A DNA stretch of 61,523 bases, taken from an uncultured Methylococcaceae bacterium (GTDB lineage: Bacteria > Pseudomonadota > Gammaproteobacteria > Methylococcales > Methylococcaceae). This document shows positions 27,776 to 36,370 of this stretch, one piece after another. Location: assembly GCA_903859815.1 (NCBI GenBank), contig CAIOOA010000154.1, positions 1 through 61,523 of the forward strand, written 5' to 3'. Position numbers and translations under genes: made by a program. Each line of letters begins with the position of its first letter. Within the stretch, counting starts at the first letter, position 1. The notes under the pieces were generated by a model that searched no databases, had not been told where the DNA came from, and saw nothing but the letters and a program-made list of their open reading frames with translations.

Positions 27776-28298
27776 TTGAAACCCAATAACGCACTCACTT
27801 ATGTCCGGCAATTATGTTGCCTTGGTTTGGGAAAGGAGGCCGTCATCCCAGAATTATTGCGCTCGGTAAAGGCGGTGATACCTTCAGACAGCAATGTATT
27901 CATAGGATTGGATGAAAACCAATTCCCGGCTTATGCCATTCCCGAATATTTTGTACCCGAAGCCTTGGAAGTTTATACGACAGAAACCGAGAGGTTGCAC
28001 AGCCCGGAACTGATGCTCAGGATATTCAACTGGTTTGATCGGTGTCACCATCGAACATCAAGAACCTATGGCGCTTTTTGTCATGCGGCAACTCAAAGAC
28101 TTTCCACTCTCCGCAACCCAAAGGGACGTGAGCCTAATGCTCGCCCAAAAGCATAGCCACACTGGCATTTCCGAGCGTTTGCATATCAAGCTGACCACCG
28201 TAAAAGACCATGTCAGGAAAATTTACGATAAACTAAATATCCATACCCGCGAAGAACTCATAGCAAGCTTAGGATTGGAGCGTCACAGCTTGCTTTGA
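27776..28298 (+). pseudogene. LuxR-type transcriptional regulator, frameshifted
   Basis: Two overlapping frames make one LuxR regulator. 27776-28156 (frame 2) gives the N-terminal sensor-like part (MKPNNALTYVRQLCCLGLGK ... EVYTTETERLHSPELMLRIF). From about 28025 the similarity moves to frame 3: GVTIEHQEPMALFVMRQL, then the DNA-binding domain (LSATQRDVSLMLAQ, HIKLTTVKDHVRKIYDKL, TREELIAS) ending at 28298. The +1 shift between 28020 and 28040 breaks the protein unless it is a sequencing error or a programmed event; no slippery heptamer is obvious. Ligand and targets are not evident. Confidence 0.75.
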
Positions 28299-28304
28299 CG
28301 CTCC
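28277..28304 (+). terminator. Hairpin overlapping the end of the LuxR frame
   Basis: GGAGCGTCA (28277-28285) pairs with TGACGCTCC (28296-28304) over a 10-base loop, covering the stop codon. There is no clear T-tract, so termination is uncertain. Similar GAGCATCAAAGC... half-palindromes occur near 18607 and 30567, so it may be one member of a short repeat family. Confidence 0.4.
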
Positions 28305-28368
28305 CTTCATACTAAAAAATAAGCGACTTCCACATTCGTGTGAAAACTAGTGAATATTCACCATAAAC

Positions 28369-28388
28369 CGCCCTCCCTAGGGAGGGCG
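28369..28388. repeat. Perfect 20-bp GC-rich palindrome
   Basis: CGCCCTCCCTAGGGAGGGCG, exact self-complement without a loop base, in the 28299-28543 spacer. It could act as a bidirectional terminator or a palindromic repeat. No other signal was recognised in this spacer. Confidence 0.55.
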
Positions 28389-28543
28389 AAAATCCAAAGA
28401 AATTCCCTCATAATATACGCCAAAGAGAAAGCTTAAAGATTTCTCTTGATAGACAGGCCAACAGCCTGAGCATCGCAGGAAACAGCCCTTACGCCATGGG
28501 ACTCAAGTTTCTGCTTCATTTAACTGACTGGGGAGTTACAACA

Positions 28544-29659
28544 ATGACCAAGCATTTTTTCCATACAATATTAATAGGGGCCTGTCTTGCGATTTTCGCT
28601 GTACAGCCTTCAATAGCCGATCCCAAACCGGAACGTGCCTTGGGTGATTCTAAAGTGATCGCCAGCGTCCCAGCACCCGGTTTTCCCGAAGGCATTGCAG
28701 TCAGTAAGGGGCTGATGTACACCTCGGGACCGGCGGCTTTTGTGCCAAACACGGGCGCACCGAAAATTTTTGCTTTCGATTTGAAGTCGGGGCAGTTGGT
28801 TAAGACTATTACCGTATTAAACCAAGCCCCGCCCTTTCAGACGCTTTCCTGCTTGGTTGTCGACAAGGACGATAATTTATATGTCGTTGGCTTGAACAAC
28901 ATCATCAAAATCAATCAAAAAACGGGCAGTCAGAGCGTTTATGCCGCACCGTTTTACCCGTCCTTCAACTCGGCCTATAATGATCCTAACAACCCACGCC
29001 CCCCTTATTTGCTGAACGATTTAGCATTTGACGAGGAAGGAAACCTATATATCACCGATTCCTTCCAAGCCACCATTTGGCGGGTTCCTCCCGGCGGTGG
29101 CGCACCCGAAGTCTGGTTCCAAGACGCTAGGCTGGACGGCATTTACGGTGTGAACGGTGTCCGCGTCAATCCAAAGAACAAAAGGCTTTATGTTTCGGTT
29201 ACTTGGGACGGTTTGAACAATGGCTATATCTATAGCCTGCCAATCCATGAAGATGGCATCAAGCCCACTGCATTTGATTTGAGATTGGAGCATACCTATC
29301 AGACTTCACCCTCGGGACTATTTGGCATACAAGGGCCGGATGGCATTGCTTTTGGCAAATCCGGCAAGCTCTACGTCGCCTTGGCCGGTTCCAGCCAGAT
29401 TTCTGTACTGAAACAGAATGCACAAGGGCTGTATGACGTAGAAGTAGTGAATTATGCCGGCCCTGCCGCTCAGCCGGGTGATTTATATAATCCCTTACCG
29501 TGGGCCAACCCTGCCAACATCGCGTTCAATGACAAAGCCGGTACGTTGTTGGTCACCAACCACGCCAGTTTGGTCAATCCCACCGATCCCGCTTTGTTCA
29601 AAGTATTCGATGTGTATGTGAATGACAAGGCGGGGAAGTTGTTTAATGGGGATGATTAG
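28544..29659 (+). CDS. Exported NHL/SMP-30-like beta-propeller protein
   Basis: A 371-residue protein with a signal peptide (MTKHFFHTILIGACLAIFAV ... cleavage after SIA) and a propeller with repeated blades: GFPEGIAVSKGLMYTSG, CLVVDKDDNLYVVGLN, DLAFDEEGNLYITDSF, NGVRVNPKNKRLYVSV, GPDGIAFGKSGKLYVALAG. This fits the SMP-30/gluconolactonase/strictosidine-synthase-like superfamily. No metal ligand set could be assigned, so the enzymatic role is open. The frame is open from 28496, but the ATG at 28544 is chosen because GGGAG lies 8 bases upstream and the signal peptide begins there. It stands alone, with no operon partner. Confidence 0.8.
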   Translation: MTKHFFHTILIGACLAIFAVQPSIADPKPERALGDSKVIASVPAPGFPEGIAVSKGLMYTSGPAAFVPNTGAPKIFAFDLKSGQLVKTITVLNQAPPFQTLSCLVVDKDDNLYVVGLNNIIKINQKTGSQSVYAAPFYPSFNSAYNDPNNPRPPYLLNDLAFDEEGNLYITDSFQATIWRVPPGGGAPEVWFQDARLDGIYGVNGVRVNPKNKRLYVSVTWDGLNNGYIYSLPIHEDGIKPTAFDLRLEHTYQTSPSGLFGIQGPDGIAFGKSGKLYVALAGSSQISVLKQNAQGLYDVEVVNYAGPAAQPGDLYNPLPWANPANIAFNDKAGTLLVTNHASLVNPTDPALFKVFDVYVNDKAGKLFNGDD

Positions 29660-29825
29660 GCCGTGTCTTGGGTCAAATAGGCTGAAATAACGCCTTGCCC
29701 TAAAGGGGGAAGCTTGGGAGGGGGTGATTAAAAAGACGGGATGCCACTTTTTAACTCGCCCCTTCCCTAATCCTCACCGCCATTAAGTTAAGCATTTTGA
29801 ACATGTGAATAGGATTGAATCTATC

Positions 29826-30518
29826 TCACGCCCTCGCACACGCCCAAACATCAATCCGCTTCACGCCTGATTTTCGCAAGACTTTCGCCAATTCATTGAC
29901 CGTTGCGCCAGTGGTGACTACATCATCCAATATTGCCACATGTTGATAAGTAATGGGCTTGACGATGGCGAAGGCTTTTCTCATATTGCGCCTACGCTGC
30001 AAGGCGTTCAGTTCCGTCTGGGCTTGGGTGGCATGGGTGCGGATGCAATGCTGATAATCCAAGGGTAAATCCAATCGTTTGGAGAGGATGCGAGCAATTT
30101 CCAACGCTTGATTATAACCGCGTTCACGGTAGCGTTTAGGATGCAGCGGCACGGGAATGATGATGTCAGGTTTTTCTTCGAGCTTGATTAGCTTGTCGGC
30201 GAGCATATCGCCCAACAATCTTGCACAGGGGTAACGGGCATGGAATTTGAGTGCATGGATCAAATGTCGAACTGGCTCTTCAAACCTGAAAATTGCAATG
30301 CTACGGTCGAAGGTCGGCGGGTGTTTCAGGCAATTGCCACAGGGCGTTTCTGTTTCAATTTGAAGCGGCAGGCCGCATTGTGGGCAGGCAATCAAATTGT
30401 AGGGCAAGGATTGTGCGCAAGCCAAACAAAGGTCACGCCCCTTGTCGCCAGCATCGCCACATAGAATACAGGTAGGCGGAAACAGCCAATCCTGTATAAT
30501 GCTTGTCCAGTTGTTCAT
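29826..30518 (-). CDS. comF: ComF family protein (phosphoribosyltransferase fold)
   Basis: A 230-residue ComF: N-terminal zinc-ribbon cysteines CILCGDAG, CLAC, CPQCGLPL and CGNCLKH, then a type I PRTase domain with the PRPP loop ILDDVVTTGATVNEL near the C-terminus and IIPVPLHPKRYRERGYNQA. ComF is needed for DNA uptake in transformable bacteria, linked to single-strand DNA import; in other hosts it is of unknown use. Start is taken at the ATG 30518 (MNNWTSIIQDWLFPPTC), matching the family; the frame extends to 30575. It is divergent from bioB with ~200 bp between, the frequent gammaproteobacterial neighbourhood. The type IV pilus genes at 44-48 kb would be its functional partners. Confidence 0.92.
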   Translation of the reverse strand: MNNWTSIIQDWLFPPTCILCGDAGDKGRDLCLACAQSLPYNLIACPQCGLPLQIETETPCGNCLKHPPTFDRSIAIFRFEEPVRHLIHALKFHARYPCARLLGDMLADKLIKLEEKPDIIIPVPLHPKRYRERGYNQALEIARILSKRLDLPLDYQHCIRTHATQAQTELNALQRRRNMRKAFAIVKPITYQHVAILDDVVTTGATVNELAKVLRKSGVKRIDVWACARA

Positions 30519-30714
30519 AATATGAGTGTTTTGAAGTTGACAAGCGCTTGGCGGTGCTAATGGTTGGAGCATCAAAGCTTGCTTTGATTTTCAGTTTTTA
30601 AGTCAAATCAAGCTACTTTCACTCCGTTATGTCAAGCGATGAGTCAGAGTCTCATGCAGTTTTCATTTCGTATCAATCCGGTTACGCCAAAATTTTACTG
30701 AAGAAATAAAACCT

Positions 30715-31731
30715 ATGTTAACAGAATCAAGCCCCAGCGTGGGCGGAAAGAATTATTGCATCGATGGAATTCGCCATGATTGGCAACTGGCGGAGGTGCG
30801 GGCACTTTTTAATCTGCCGTTCAACGATTTGCTCTACCAAGCCCAAACCGTTCACCGAGAACATTTCGACCCTAACGAAGTGCAGATCAGCAGTTTGTTG
30901 AGCATCAAAACCGGGGCGTGTTCTGAGGATTGCGCTTACTGCCCACAAAGCGCCCATTATCAAACTGGCTTGGGTCGGGAGGATTTAATCCCGGTGAATG
31001 AAGTGCTGAAAGCAGCAAGACAAGCCCAAGACCAAGGCGCTTCGCGTTTTTGCATGGGTGCAGCATGGCGTAGCCCGACGGATCAAGATGTCGAGAGGGT
31101 GGTCACGATGATTGAAGGGGTTCGTTCCCTAGGGATGGAAACCTGCGTGACTTTGGGAATGTTGACTGACCAGCAGACTCATCGCTTAAAACAAGCGGGC
31201 TTGGATTATTACAACCATAACCTAGACACCTCTGAAGAGTTTTATTCGGAAATCATCACCACTCGAACCTATCAAGACAGGCTGGACACCTTGCGTAGGG
31301 TTCGCGAGGCGGGGATAAATGTCTGTTGTGGTGGCATCATCGGCATGGGCGAGAGCGACGCTGACCGTGCCAATTTATTGATAGAACTCGCCAACTTACC
31401 CCAACACCCGGAAAGTGTGCCGATCAATCTGTTAGTTCGGGTGGAAGGCACACCCTTGGCCGATGCCAGTTTGCTTGATCCGTTGACGTTTGTCCGCACC
31501 ATCGCAGTGGCTCGTATTTTGATGCCAAAATCCAGAGTCCGCCTGTCTGCCGGTCGCAATGAAATGAGCGACGAATTGCAAGCCTTGTGTTTCTTGGCAG
31601 GGGCCAATTCGATTTTCTACGGCATTAAACTGCTGACGACTGACAACCCCTTGGCCGATAGCGACCGCCAGCTTTTTCAACGCTTGGGTTTGCGCATGGG
31701 CGGGGCATCTGAGGACCATCATCACGCATGA
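30715..31731 (+). CDS. bioB: Biotin synthase
   Basis: A 338-residue radical-SAM enzyme that inserts sulphur into dethiobiotin. The [4Fe-4S] motif C69-SED-C73-AY-C76 is intact, and the downstream YYNHNLDTS and [10 protein letters not shown] motifs carry [2Fe-2S]/substrate residues. The ATG at 30715 follows GAAGAAAT. No BirA-type operator could be recognised in the 30519-30714 spacer. bioF starts within the stop region (ATGA overlap at 31728-31731), so the two are coupled. Confidence 0.97.
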   Translation: MLTESSPSVGGKNYCIDGIRHDWQLAEVRALFNLPFNDLLYQAQTVHREHFDPNEVQISSLLSIKTGACSEDCAYCPQSAHYQTGLGREDLIPVNEVLKAARQAQDQGASRFCMGAAWRSPTDQDVERVVTMIEGVRSLGMETCVTLGMLTDQQTHRLKQAGLDYYNHNLDTSEEFYSEIITTRTYQDRLDTLRRVREAGINVCCGGIIGMGESDADRANLLIELANLPQHPESVPINLLVRVEGTPLADASLLDPLTFVRTIAVARILMPKSRVRLSAGRNEMSDELQALCFLAGANSIFYGIKLLTTDNPLADSDRQLFQRLGLRMGGASEDHHHA

Positions 31732-32885
31732 TCCTGGATAATTTAAAAAGCCTGTTGGATGGCTTTAAAGCTCAAGGGCTTTATCGTCGTCGTTTGGTTG
31801 TGGAAAAAACCTCTGGTATGGCGGCTTTTTCAGATGGTCGTCCCGTGGTGAATTTCTGCTCCAACGATTACTTGGGGTTGTCAGCCCACCCTAAAGTGGT
31901 GCAAGCCTTTTTGCATGGTGCGGAAATTTACGGCGTAGGCAGCGGGGCCTCTCATTTAGTCACGGGTCATAGTCCCGCCCATCATGCTTTGGAAGAGGAG
32001 TTGGCCGAATTCTGCGGTCGCCAACGGGCCTTATTGTTTTCCACCGGTTACATGGCGAATCTTGGCGTGATCGCGTCGTTTTTAGGGCGTGGAGATTGGG
32101 TGTTGGCGGATCGATTAAACCATGCATCCTTGGTGGATGGGGTTTTGTTGTCCAATGCCCAAATGAAGCGTTATCACCATGCCGATGTGGCGGAACTTAA
32201 GACATTATTGAACCGCTGCCCTCCGAAAGGAAAAATGATTATCACCGACGGGGTGTTTAGCATGGATGGCGACTTGGCCCCGTTACCGGAGTTGGTCAAG
32301 CTCGCGGAGAAAGCCAAGGCATGGCTCATGGTGGACGATGCCCATGGGTTTGGGGTAGTGGGTGCTACCGGGCGCGGTGTCGTGGAACATTTTGGCTTGG
32401 GAGTTGCTCAGGTTCCTCTGCTGGTGGGAACCTTGGGCAAGGCGTTTGGCACGTTTGGCGCATTTGTCGCAGGGGATTACGATGTGATTGAATACCTGAT
32501 TCATCGCTGCCGACCCTATATTTACACGACAGCCTTACCACCCGCGATTGCCGAAGCGACCCGTGCCAGCTTGCGCTTGGTGATAGAGGAAACCTGGCGG
32601 CGGGATAAACTGCGTACCCTGATTGAACGATTCCGTTCCGGTGCGACGCAGCTTGGGCTAAAGTTGCTGCCTTCAACCACGCCGATTCAACCCATTATGA
32701 TTGGCGATAATTATAGGGTGACACAAGCCAGCCAACGACTGCAAGAGTTAGGTTTTTTAGTCGCCGCCATTCGTCCGCCAACCGTGCCGGAAGGGACCGC
32801 CCGTTTGCGGGTAACGCTTTCCGCCATTCATGAAGAACAGGATGTGGATCGGTTGTTGGAGGGGTTGGGGAGTTTGGATTTATAG
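31728..32885 (+). CDS. bioF: 8-amino-7-oxononanoate synthase
   Basis: A 385-residue PLP enzyme of the alpha-oxoamine synthase family; it condenses pimeloyl-ACP with alanine. Motifs: [38 protein letters not shown] (PLP-pyridine Asp), and the Schiff-base lysine K238 in [13 protein letters not shown]. It overlaps bioB by 4 bases. The usual next gene, bioH, is not adjacent but lies 3.5 kb downstream, behind an accessory insertion. Confidence 0.97.
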   Translation: MILDNLKSLLDGFKAQGLYRRRLVVEKTSGMAAFSDGRPVVNFCSNDYLGLSAHPKVVQAFLHGAEIYGVGSGASHLVTGHSPAHHALEEELAEFCGRQRALLFSTGYMANLGVIASFLGRGDWVLADRLNHASLVDGVLLSNAQMKRYHHADVAELKTLLNRCPPKGKMIITDGVFSMDGDLAPLPELVKLAEKAKAWLMVDDAHGFGVVGATGRGVVEHFGLGVAQVPLLVGTLGKAFGTFGAFVAGDYDVIEYLIHRCRPYIYTTALPPAIAEATRASLRLVIEETWRRDKLRTLIERFRSGATQLGLKLLPSTTPIQPIMIGDNYRVTQASQRLQELGFLVAAIRPPTVPEGTARLRVTLSAIHEEQDVDRLLEGLGSLDL

Positions 32886-32960
32886 CGGTTTCATGGAAAA
32901 GTAAGATAATTATGGATTCCGAATATCCAGTTTTCCTCGGAATACAAAAAGTATGGAGAA

Positions 32961-33100
32961 GCCCGTCATTTCGGCATGGATGCCGAAATCCAGCGTCCAT
33001 GGAAGGCAATCTAAGGAGTAGGGTTGAACTTCAATCAAGCTTGCTGAAACTTCAAGTTACCATCCTTGGCCTGGATTTCGGCATCCATGCCGAAATGACG
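32961..33100. repeat. Dispersed palindromic element, internal part (about 140 bp)
   Basis: Left block GCCCGTCATTTCGGCATGGA... and right block ending ...CATGCCGAAATGACG are the same subterminal palindromes as in the MITE-like copies at 1607 and 56303, with a ~70-bp variable middle. Outer terminal repeats could not be recognised. It fills much of the bioF-33176 spacer, the left junction of the accessory insertion in the biotin cluster. Confidence 0.75.
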
Positions 33101-33175
33101 TGTTTCCAGCTTTTGTTTCTAACGACGATAGCTGGCGCTTGAGAATCAGTCCAAATTATATTATTAGGAGGAACT

Positions 33176-33688
33176 ATGAAAAAAGTAATATGCCTTATCT
33201 TAAGCTTAGTCGTTTGTAGTAGTGTGTTTGCTTCTGATATAGACATGATTACGCAGAATGTTAAGTCAGTTTGTGAATCACCCTCACAAGCCGGAAAATA
33301 TTGGAATGTCACCACGACAGGTAAAGCTGATGCTAAGGGTAGTATTCGCTTGGCAAGTATTGGGGTGAATGGCGAGGCCACTTTTACCAAAGGCGAGTGG
33401 GAAGGTGTGCAGCAAGTTTTAAAAACACAGCAAAGTGCGGATAATGCCAATTATCGGGATTGTGCCGTTAAGCTCACGCCTTTATTTTTAGAGAAATTTG
33501 CAGCGCCTACGTCTCCGGCTAAAGCGACTGAAACAAAACACGCTAAGCCTAAGCAGCGATCCGCCCGAAACAAAACTGCCGCAAGCAAATCTTCCTCTGC
33601 AAAGGCCAATGCAGTACACCAAGAAACCCATGGCGATAAAAGCCCCGCAATTAATTCCAATGGCGATGTGAACCTCGAGATTAAATAA
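33176..33688 (+). CDS. Exported protein ending in an SPxI...GDV motif
   Basis: A 170-residue protein: signal peptide (MKKVICLILSLVVCSSVFAS), a small folded region with cysteines at ~35 and ~98 that could form a disulfide (SVCESPSQAGKYWN ... YRDCAVKLTPLFLEKF), then a low-complexity K/A/S/T linker. The last 18 residues, GDKSPAINSNGDVNLEIK, match the mature N-terminus of the next protein (GNQSPTIKAGGNVAINYG). AGGAGG precedes the ATG at 33176. The next gene starts 2 bases after the stop, so they are a transcriptional pair. Family not recognised. Confidence 0.7.
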   Translation: MKKVICLILSLVVCSSVFASDIDMITQNVKSVCESPSQAGKYWNVTTTGKADAKGSIRLASIGVNGEATFTKGEWEGVQQVLKTQQSADNANYRDCAVKLTPLFLEKFAAPTSPAKATETKHAKPKQRSARNKTAASKSSSAKANAVHQETHGDKSPAINSNGDVNLEIK

Positions 33689-33690
33689 GC

Positions 33691-35043
33691 ATGATGAACA
33701 GCAATAAAACCATAAGTTGTATCGTCTTGTGCTTATTGCCTATGGCTTATGTCAATGCCGACAGTCAAAAGACCACTGGCAATCAATCTCCTACGATTAA
33801 GGCAGGAGGAAATGTCGCTATTAATTACGGCATTTCTAAGGAAGAAGTCGATAAAATCGTCGCGGTTTATGCCAAGCAGCACGAACTCGACACCGAGCAG
33901 ATTAAAGCCTTGACGAAAGCCATCACCGATTTAAGCCAAGGCAAAGGCGTTTCAGGGACAGCCTCACAGATTAAAGAGGCCATTGATGCGTTAAAACAAG
34001 GGCAAGTTACGCAAGCCAAAGCCTTGTTTATCCAAGAAACACAACGAGTGGAACTGGCGGCAAAACAAGGCGCGGAAGCCTACCGCAACCTCGGCGCATT
34101 GGCCTATCTGGACAATACCCAAGAAGCCTTGCAAGCCTATCGCCGGGCCACGCAACTAGACCCCGGCAATGCCGAAGGCTGGAATCAGTTAGGGGGGTTA
34201 TTACTCCGTGTCGGCGAGCTTGATGCAGCCGTTGCCGCGTTCAACACCGTATTGGCCTTGGGCGAACGGCACAGCGACAAAGAAGCAATTGCCGCCGCTT
34301 ATAATAATTTAGGGATTGTCTATCAAACGCGCGGCGAACTGGACCAAGCCATCGAGTTTCATCAAAAAGCCTTGAAGCTGAATGAAGCTTTAGGCAGTAA
34401 GGAAGGCATGGCGACCACTTACTGCAATTTAGGGATAGTCTATCGCATACGCGGCGACTTAGACCGAGCCATCGAATTTCAGCAACAAGCCTTGAAGCTG
34501 AATGAAGCATTAGGCAGCAAAAACGGCATTGCGCATCAATACGGCAATTTAGGGACTGTCTATGAAACGCGCGGCGACTTGGGATTAGCCATCGAGTATT
34601 ATCAAAAAGCCTTGAAGCTGGATGAAGCCTTAGGCCGCAAAGAAGGCATGGCTGCTGCTTACGGCAGTTTAGGGAATGTCTATCGCATACGCGGCGACTC
34701 GGGACTAGCCATTGAGTTTTATCAAAAAGCCTTGAAGTTGAATGAAGCCTTAGGCCGCAAGGAAGGCATAGCGCAAGTTTACGGCAATTTAGGGATTGTT
34801 TATAAAACGCAAGGCGACCTAGACAAAGCCATTGAGTTTTATCAAAAAGCCTTGAAGCTAGAAGAAGACTTGGGCAGCAAGGAAGGCATTGCGGCGGATT
34901 ACGCCAATTTAGGGAAAGTCTATCAGCTAAAAGGCAATAATACCGAGGCAAAACGCTATTATCAAATGAGCATCAATTTGTTTAAACAAATCGGCAGCCC
35001 GACCGAAAAAAAGGTGCAAGCTTGGTTAGATGCTTTGCAATAG
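33691..35043 (+). CDS. Exported TPR-repeat protein
   Basis: A 450-residue periplasmic or secreted protein: signal peptide (MMNSNKTISCIVLCLLPMAYVNA), the short motif GNQSPTIKAGGNVAINYG, a helical linker (EEVDKIVAVYAKQHELDTEQ), two degenerate TPRs ~125-190, then about six 40-residue TPRs of kinesin-light-chain/TPR_12 type. Each has a core like YGNLGIVY..RGDLD.AIEFYQKALKLNEALG followed by (G/S)(R/S)KEGIA. The repeats are nearly identical at DNA level (120-bp unit). TPR scaffolds bind peptides or partner proteins; the obvious candidate partner is the gene just upstream. It is part of the insertion that splits the biotin cluster. Confidence 0.85.
   Translation: MMNSNKTISCIVLCLLPMAYVNADSQKTTGNQSPTIKAGGNVAINYGISKEEVDKIVAVYAKQHELDTEQIKALTKAITDLSQGKGVSGTASQIKEAIDALKQGQVTQAKALFIQETQRVELAAKQGAEAYRNLGALAYLDNTQEALQAYRRATQLDPGNAEGWNQLGGLLLRVGELDAAVAAFNTVLALGERHSDKEAIAAAYNNLGIVYQTRGELDQAIEFHQKALKLNEALGSKEGMATTYCNLGIVYRIRGDLDRAIEFQQQALKLNEALGSKNGIAHQYGNLGTVYETRGDLGLAIEYYQKALKLDEALGRKEGMAAAYGSLGNVYRIRGDSGLAIEFYQKALKLNEALGRKEGIAQVYGNLGIVYKTQGDLDKAIEFYQKALKLEEDLGSKEGIAADYANLGKVYQLKGNNTEAKRYYQMSINLFKQIGSPTEKKVQAWLDALQ
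34270..34960. repeat. 120-bp tandem repeat within the TPR gene
   Basis: Five to six copies of a 120-bp unit, each encoding one 40-residue TPR; each begins near TTTAGGGA(T/A)(T/A)GTCTATC and contains GCCTTGAAGCTGAATGAAGC. The copies differ at few positions, so recent expansion by unequal recombination is likely and copy number may vary between strains. Confidence 0.8.
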
Positions 35044-35182
35044 CATTATTGCAGTCAGTATCCCGTCGAAATGGGAAAAGCGCGGTAGTGTGCGGTTTGT
35101 TTCCCACCAAACCGACCGATACTTCTTCAGATGCTGTAATTTATCGCGTTGTATTATCAATATCAGCCAAATTTTTATTCTT

Positions 35183-35295
35183 TTACGTTGCGTCGTTGCG
35201 TGATACCTTCTTTTGGGGCTCCCGGAATGCGGCATGGTTGTTCCTCTAGGCGAAGCTTTTCTTTCCTCACGCAACGGCACAACGACGCAACGTTA
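35183..35295. repeat. MITE-like element, ACGTTGCGTCGTTGCG family, copy 1
   Basis: About 113 bp with inverted ends: TTACGTTGCGTCGTTGCG on the left and GCAACGACGCAACGTTAA-like sequence on the right (35263-35295). A second copy is at 56545-56670. It is the main content of the gap 35044-35389; no gene was seen there. Confidence 0.7.
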
Positions 35296-35389
35296 AGAGC
35301 AGAGTGTTTTCTTGTTCTAATGTTTTTATTGCTGACTGGAATCTAGCGGTCATTGGTAAAAAGCCGTTTCCGAATAAAAGCCTAGACCA

Positions 35390-35620
35390 ATGAGAATTAT
35401 AGATATAAACCCACAACCCAATTGGATACTATCCATCGTTGCCGATGATGGTCGGAAAGGTAAATTTGATGTGAATCCTTATTTGCAATTTGAAGCCTTT
35501 GAAGAACTTCGGGACATCAAAGAATTTATGAAAGTGGTCAATGGCGGTTATTTTGTCGAATGGGATTGTGGTGCGGATTTGTCAGCGGACACTATAGAAG
35601 CTAATTTGGAAGTGGCGTAA
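35390..35620 (+). CDS. DUF2442 domain-containing protein
   Basis: A 76-residue protein of the DUF2442 family: ILSIVADDGRKGKFDVNPYL, FEELRDIKEFMKVVNGGYFVEWDCGADLSADTI. Such proteins are frequently paired with a DUF4160 gene as a possible toxin-antitoxin-like unit; no DUF4160 partner is found here, so this copy is solitary. The ATG at 35390 follows an A+T-rich leader. Confidence 0.85.
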   Translation: MRIIDINPQPNWILSIVADDGRKGKFDVNPYLQFEAFEELRDIKEFMKVVNGGYFVEWDCGADLSADTIEANLEVA

Positions 35621-35709
35621 GACATAATAAATAAAAGCAGATATTAAGGCATGTCCAGCTTGCTGTTAGTCACATTGCCGCCTTTTGTGGGGAGAGAATC
35701 AAGGATACA

Positions 35710-35991
35710 TCAGGCAGCGACATCGGGGTTTATTTTCTTGCCGTCGCGGGCGTTGGCGAAGGCTATTTCGGTGATTGTCACCAACCGTTCCGGCGTGTAG
35801 GTCACACCTTCCCCTCGGTCAATCTGGTCGTCACCGACTTGCACGGCAGCGCGGAGAGTGGCTAACTTCTCGTCCGCTTCCCGCATACGGCGGATGGCAT
35901 CGCAGACCACTTCGGTCGCATTGTTATAAGACCCTGTGCTGACCTTGCTTTGTAGGTACTGCTCCATTTTTTGGGATAGATTGATATGCAT
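35710..35991 (-). CDS. ParD-like ribbon-helix-helix antitoxin, orphan
   Basis: A 93-residue protein with an N-terminal ribbon-helix-helix (MHINLSQKMEQYLQSKVSTG, YNNATEVVCDAIRRMREAD), the ParD pattern. The frame extends to 36003, but the ATG at 35991 is preferred (GAGG 8 bases upstream, and family length). ParD normally precedes a parE toxin overlapping its end; downstream (below 35710) there is no such gene, only 90 bp before the DUF2442 stop. It is therefore an orphan, perhaps a remnant after toxin loss. The C-terminal extension (AFANARDGKKINPDVAA) is longer than usual. Confidence 0.8.
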   Translation of the reverse strand: MHINLSQKMEQYLQSKVSTGSYNNATEVVCDAIRRMREADEKLATLRAAVQVGDDQIDRGEGVTYTPERLVTITEIAFANARDGKKINPDVAA

Positions 35992-36073
35992 GGCTAACCT
36001 CACACTATAGACATAGGAACTGATCTATAACATATAGGCAAAGGGATGTTGTGACAAGGATTTTATTAGCCAA

Positions 36074-36174
36074 GTAGGCCGGAATAAGCCCGTTTACGGG
36101 CGTTTCAGGCATTTTCCCAGCCCAAAGATTGCCATCCTTGGACGCTGGATTTCGGCATCCCTGCCGAAATGACG
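36074..36174. repeat. REP-like sequence joined to half of a dispersed palindromic element
   Basis: GTAGGCCGGAATAAGCCCGT at 36074 begins with the GTAG head typical of REP sequences and forms a hairpin with its CCCGTTTACGGG core. It is followed at 36131-36174 by the right half-palindrome (GCTGGATTTCGGCATCCCTG...AAATGACG) of the MITE-like family. The rest of the 36004-36370 spacer is A+T-rich and carries a 13-bp direct repeat (TGAAAACTCTGGT) at 36334 and 36347, just before bioH. Confidence 0.65.
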
Positions 36175-36370
36175 AGATTGAGTGTTTTTTGTATAGCTCA
36201 CTATACCCAAGTTGCTGTTTTATTTACAGAGTTTTCATCTTACTAAATGAAATAATAAAGGATACTATACTAACCCAATGAGTAATCGAAAAACCTTGAA
36301 ATTCTACAAATCAAAATACCGAATATTAGATGCTGAAAACTCTGGTTGAAAACTCTGGTAATAGCACAAT

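Noticed and set aside
27577-27798. 73-residue minus-strand frame before the LuxR gene
   Set aside because: No recognisable motif, low-complexity hydrophobic/basic sequence, overlaps the LuxR start; treated as a chance frame.
28390-28543. Riboswitch before the propeller gene
   Set aside because: Some stem-like segments, but no match to a known riboswitch core such as c-di-GMP or TPP.
30519-30714. BirA operator before bioB
   Set aside because: No inverted TTGTAAACC-type half sites could be recognised.
34241-34951. 236-residue minus-strand frame opposite the TPR repeats
   Set aside because: Antisense shadow produced by the 120-bp repeat; Cys/Arg/Leu-rich repeating peptide without start signal.
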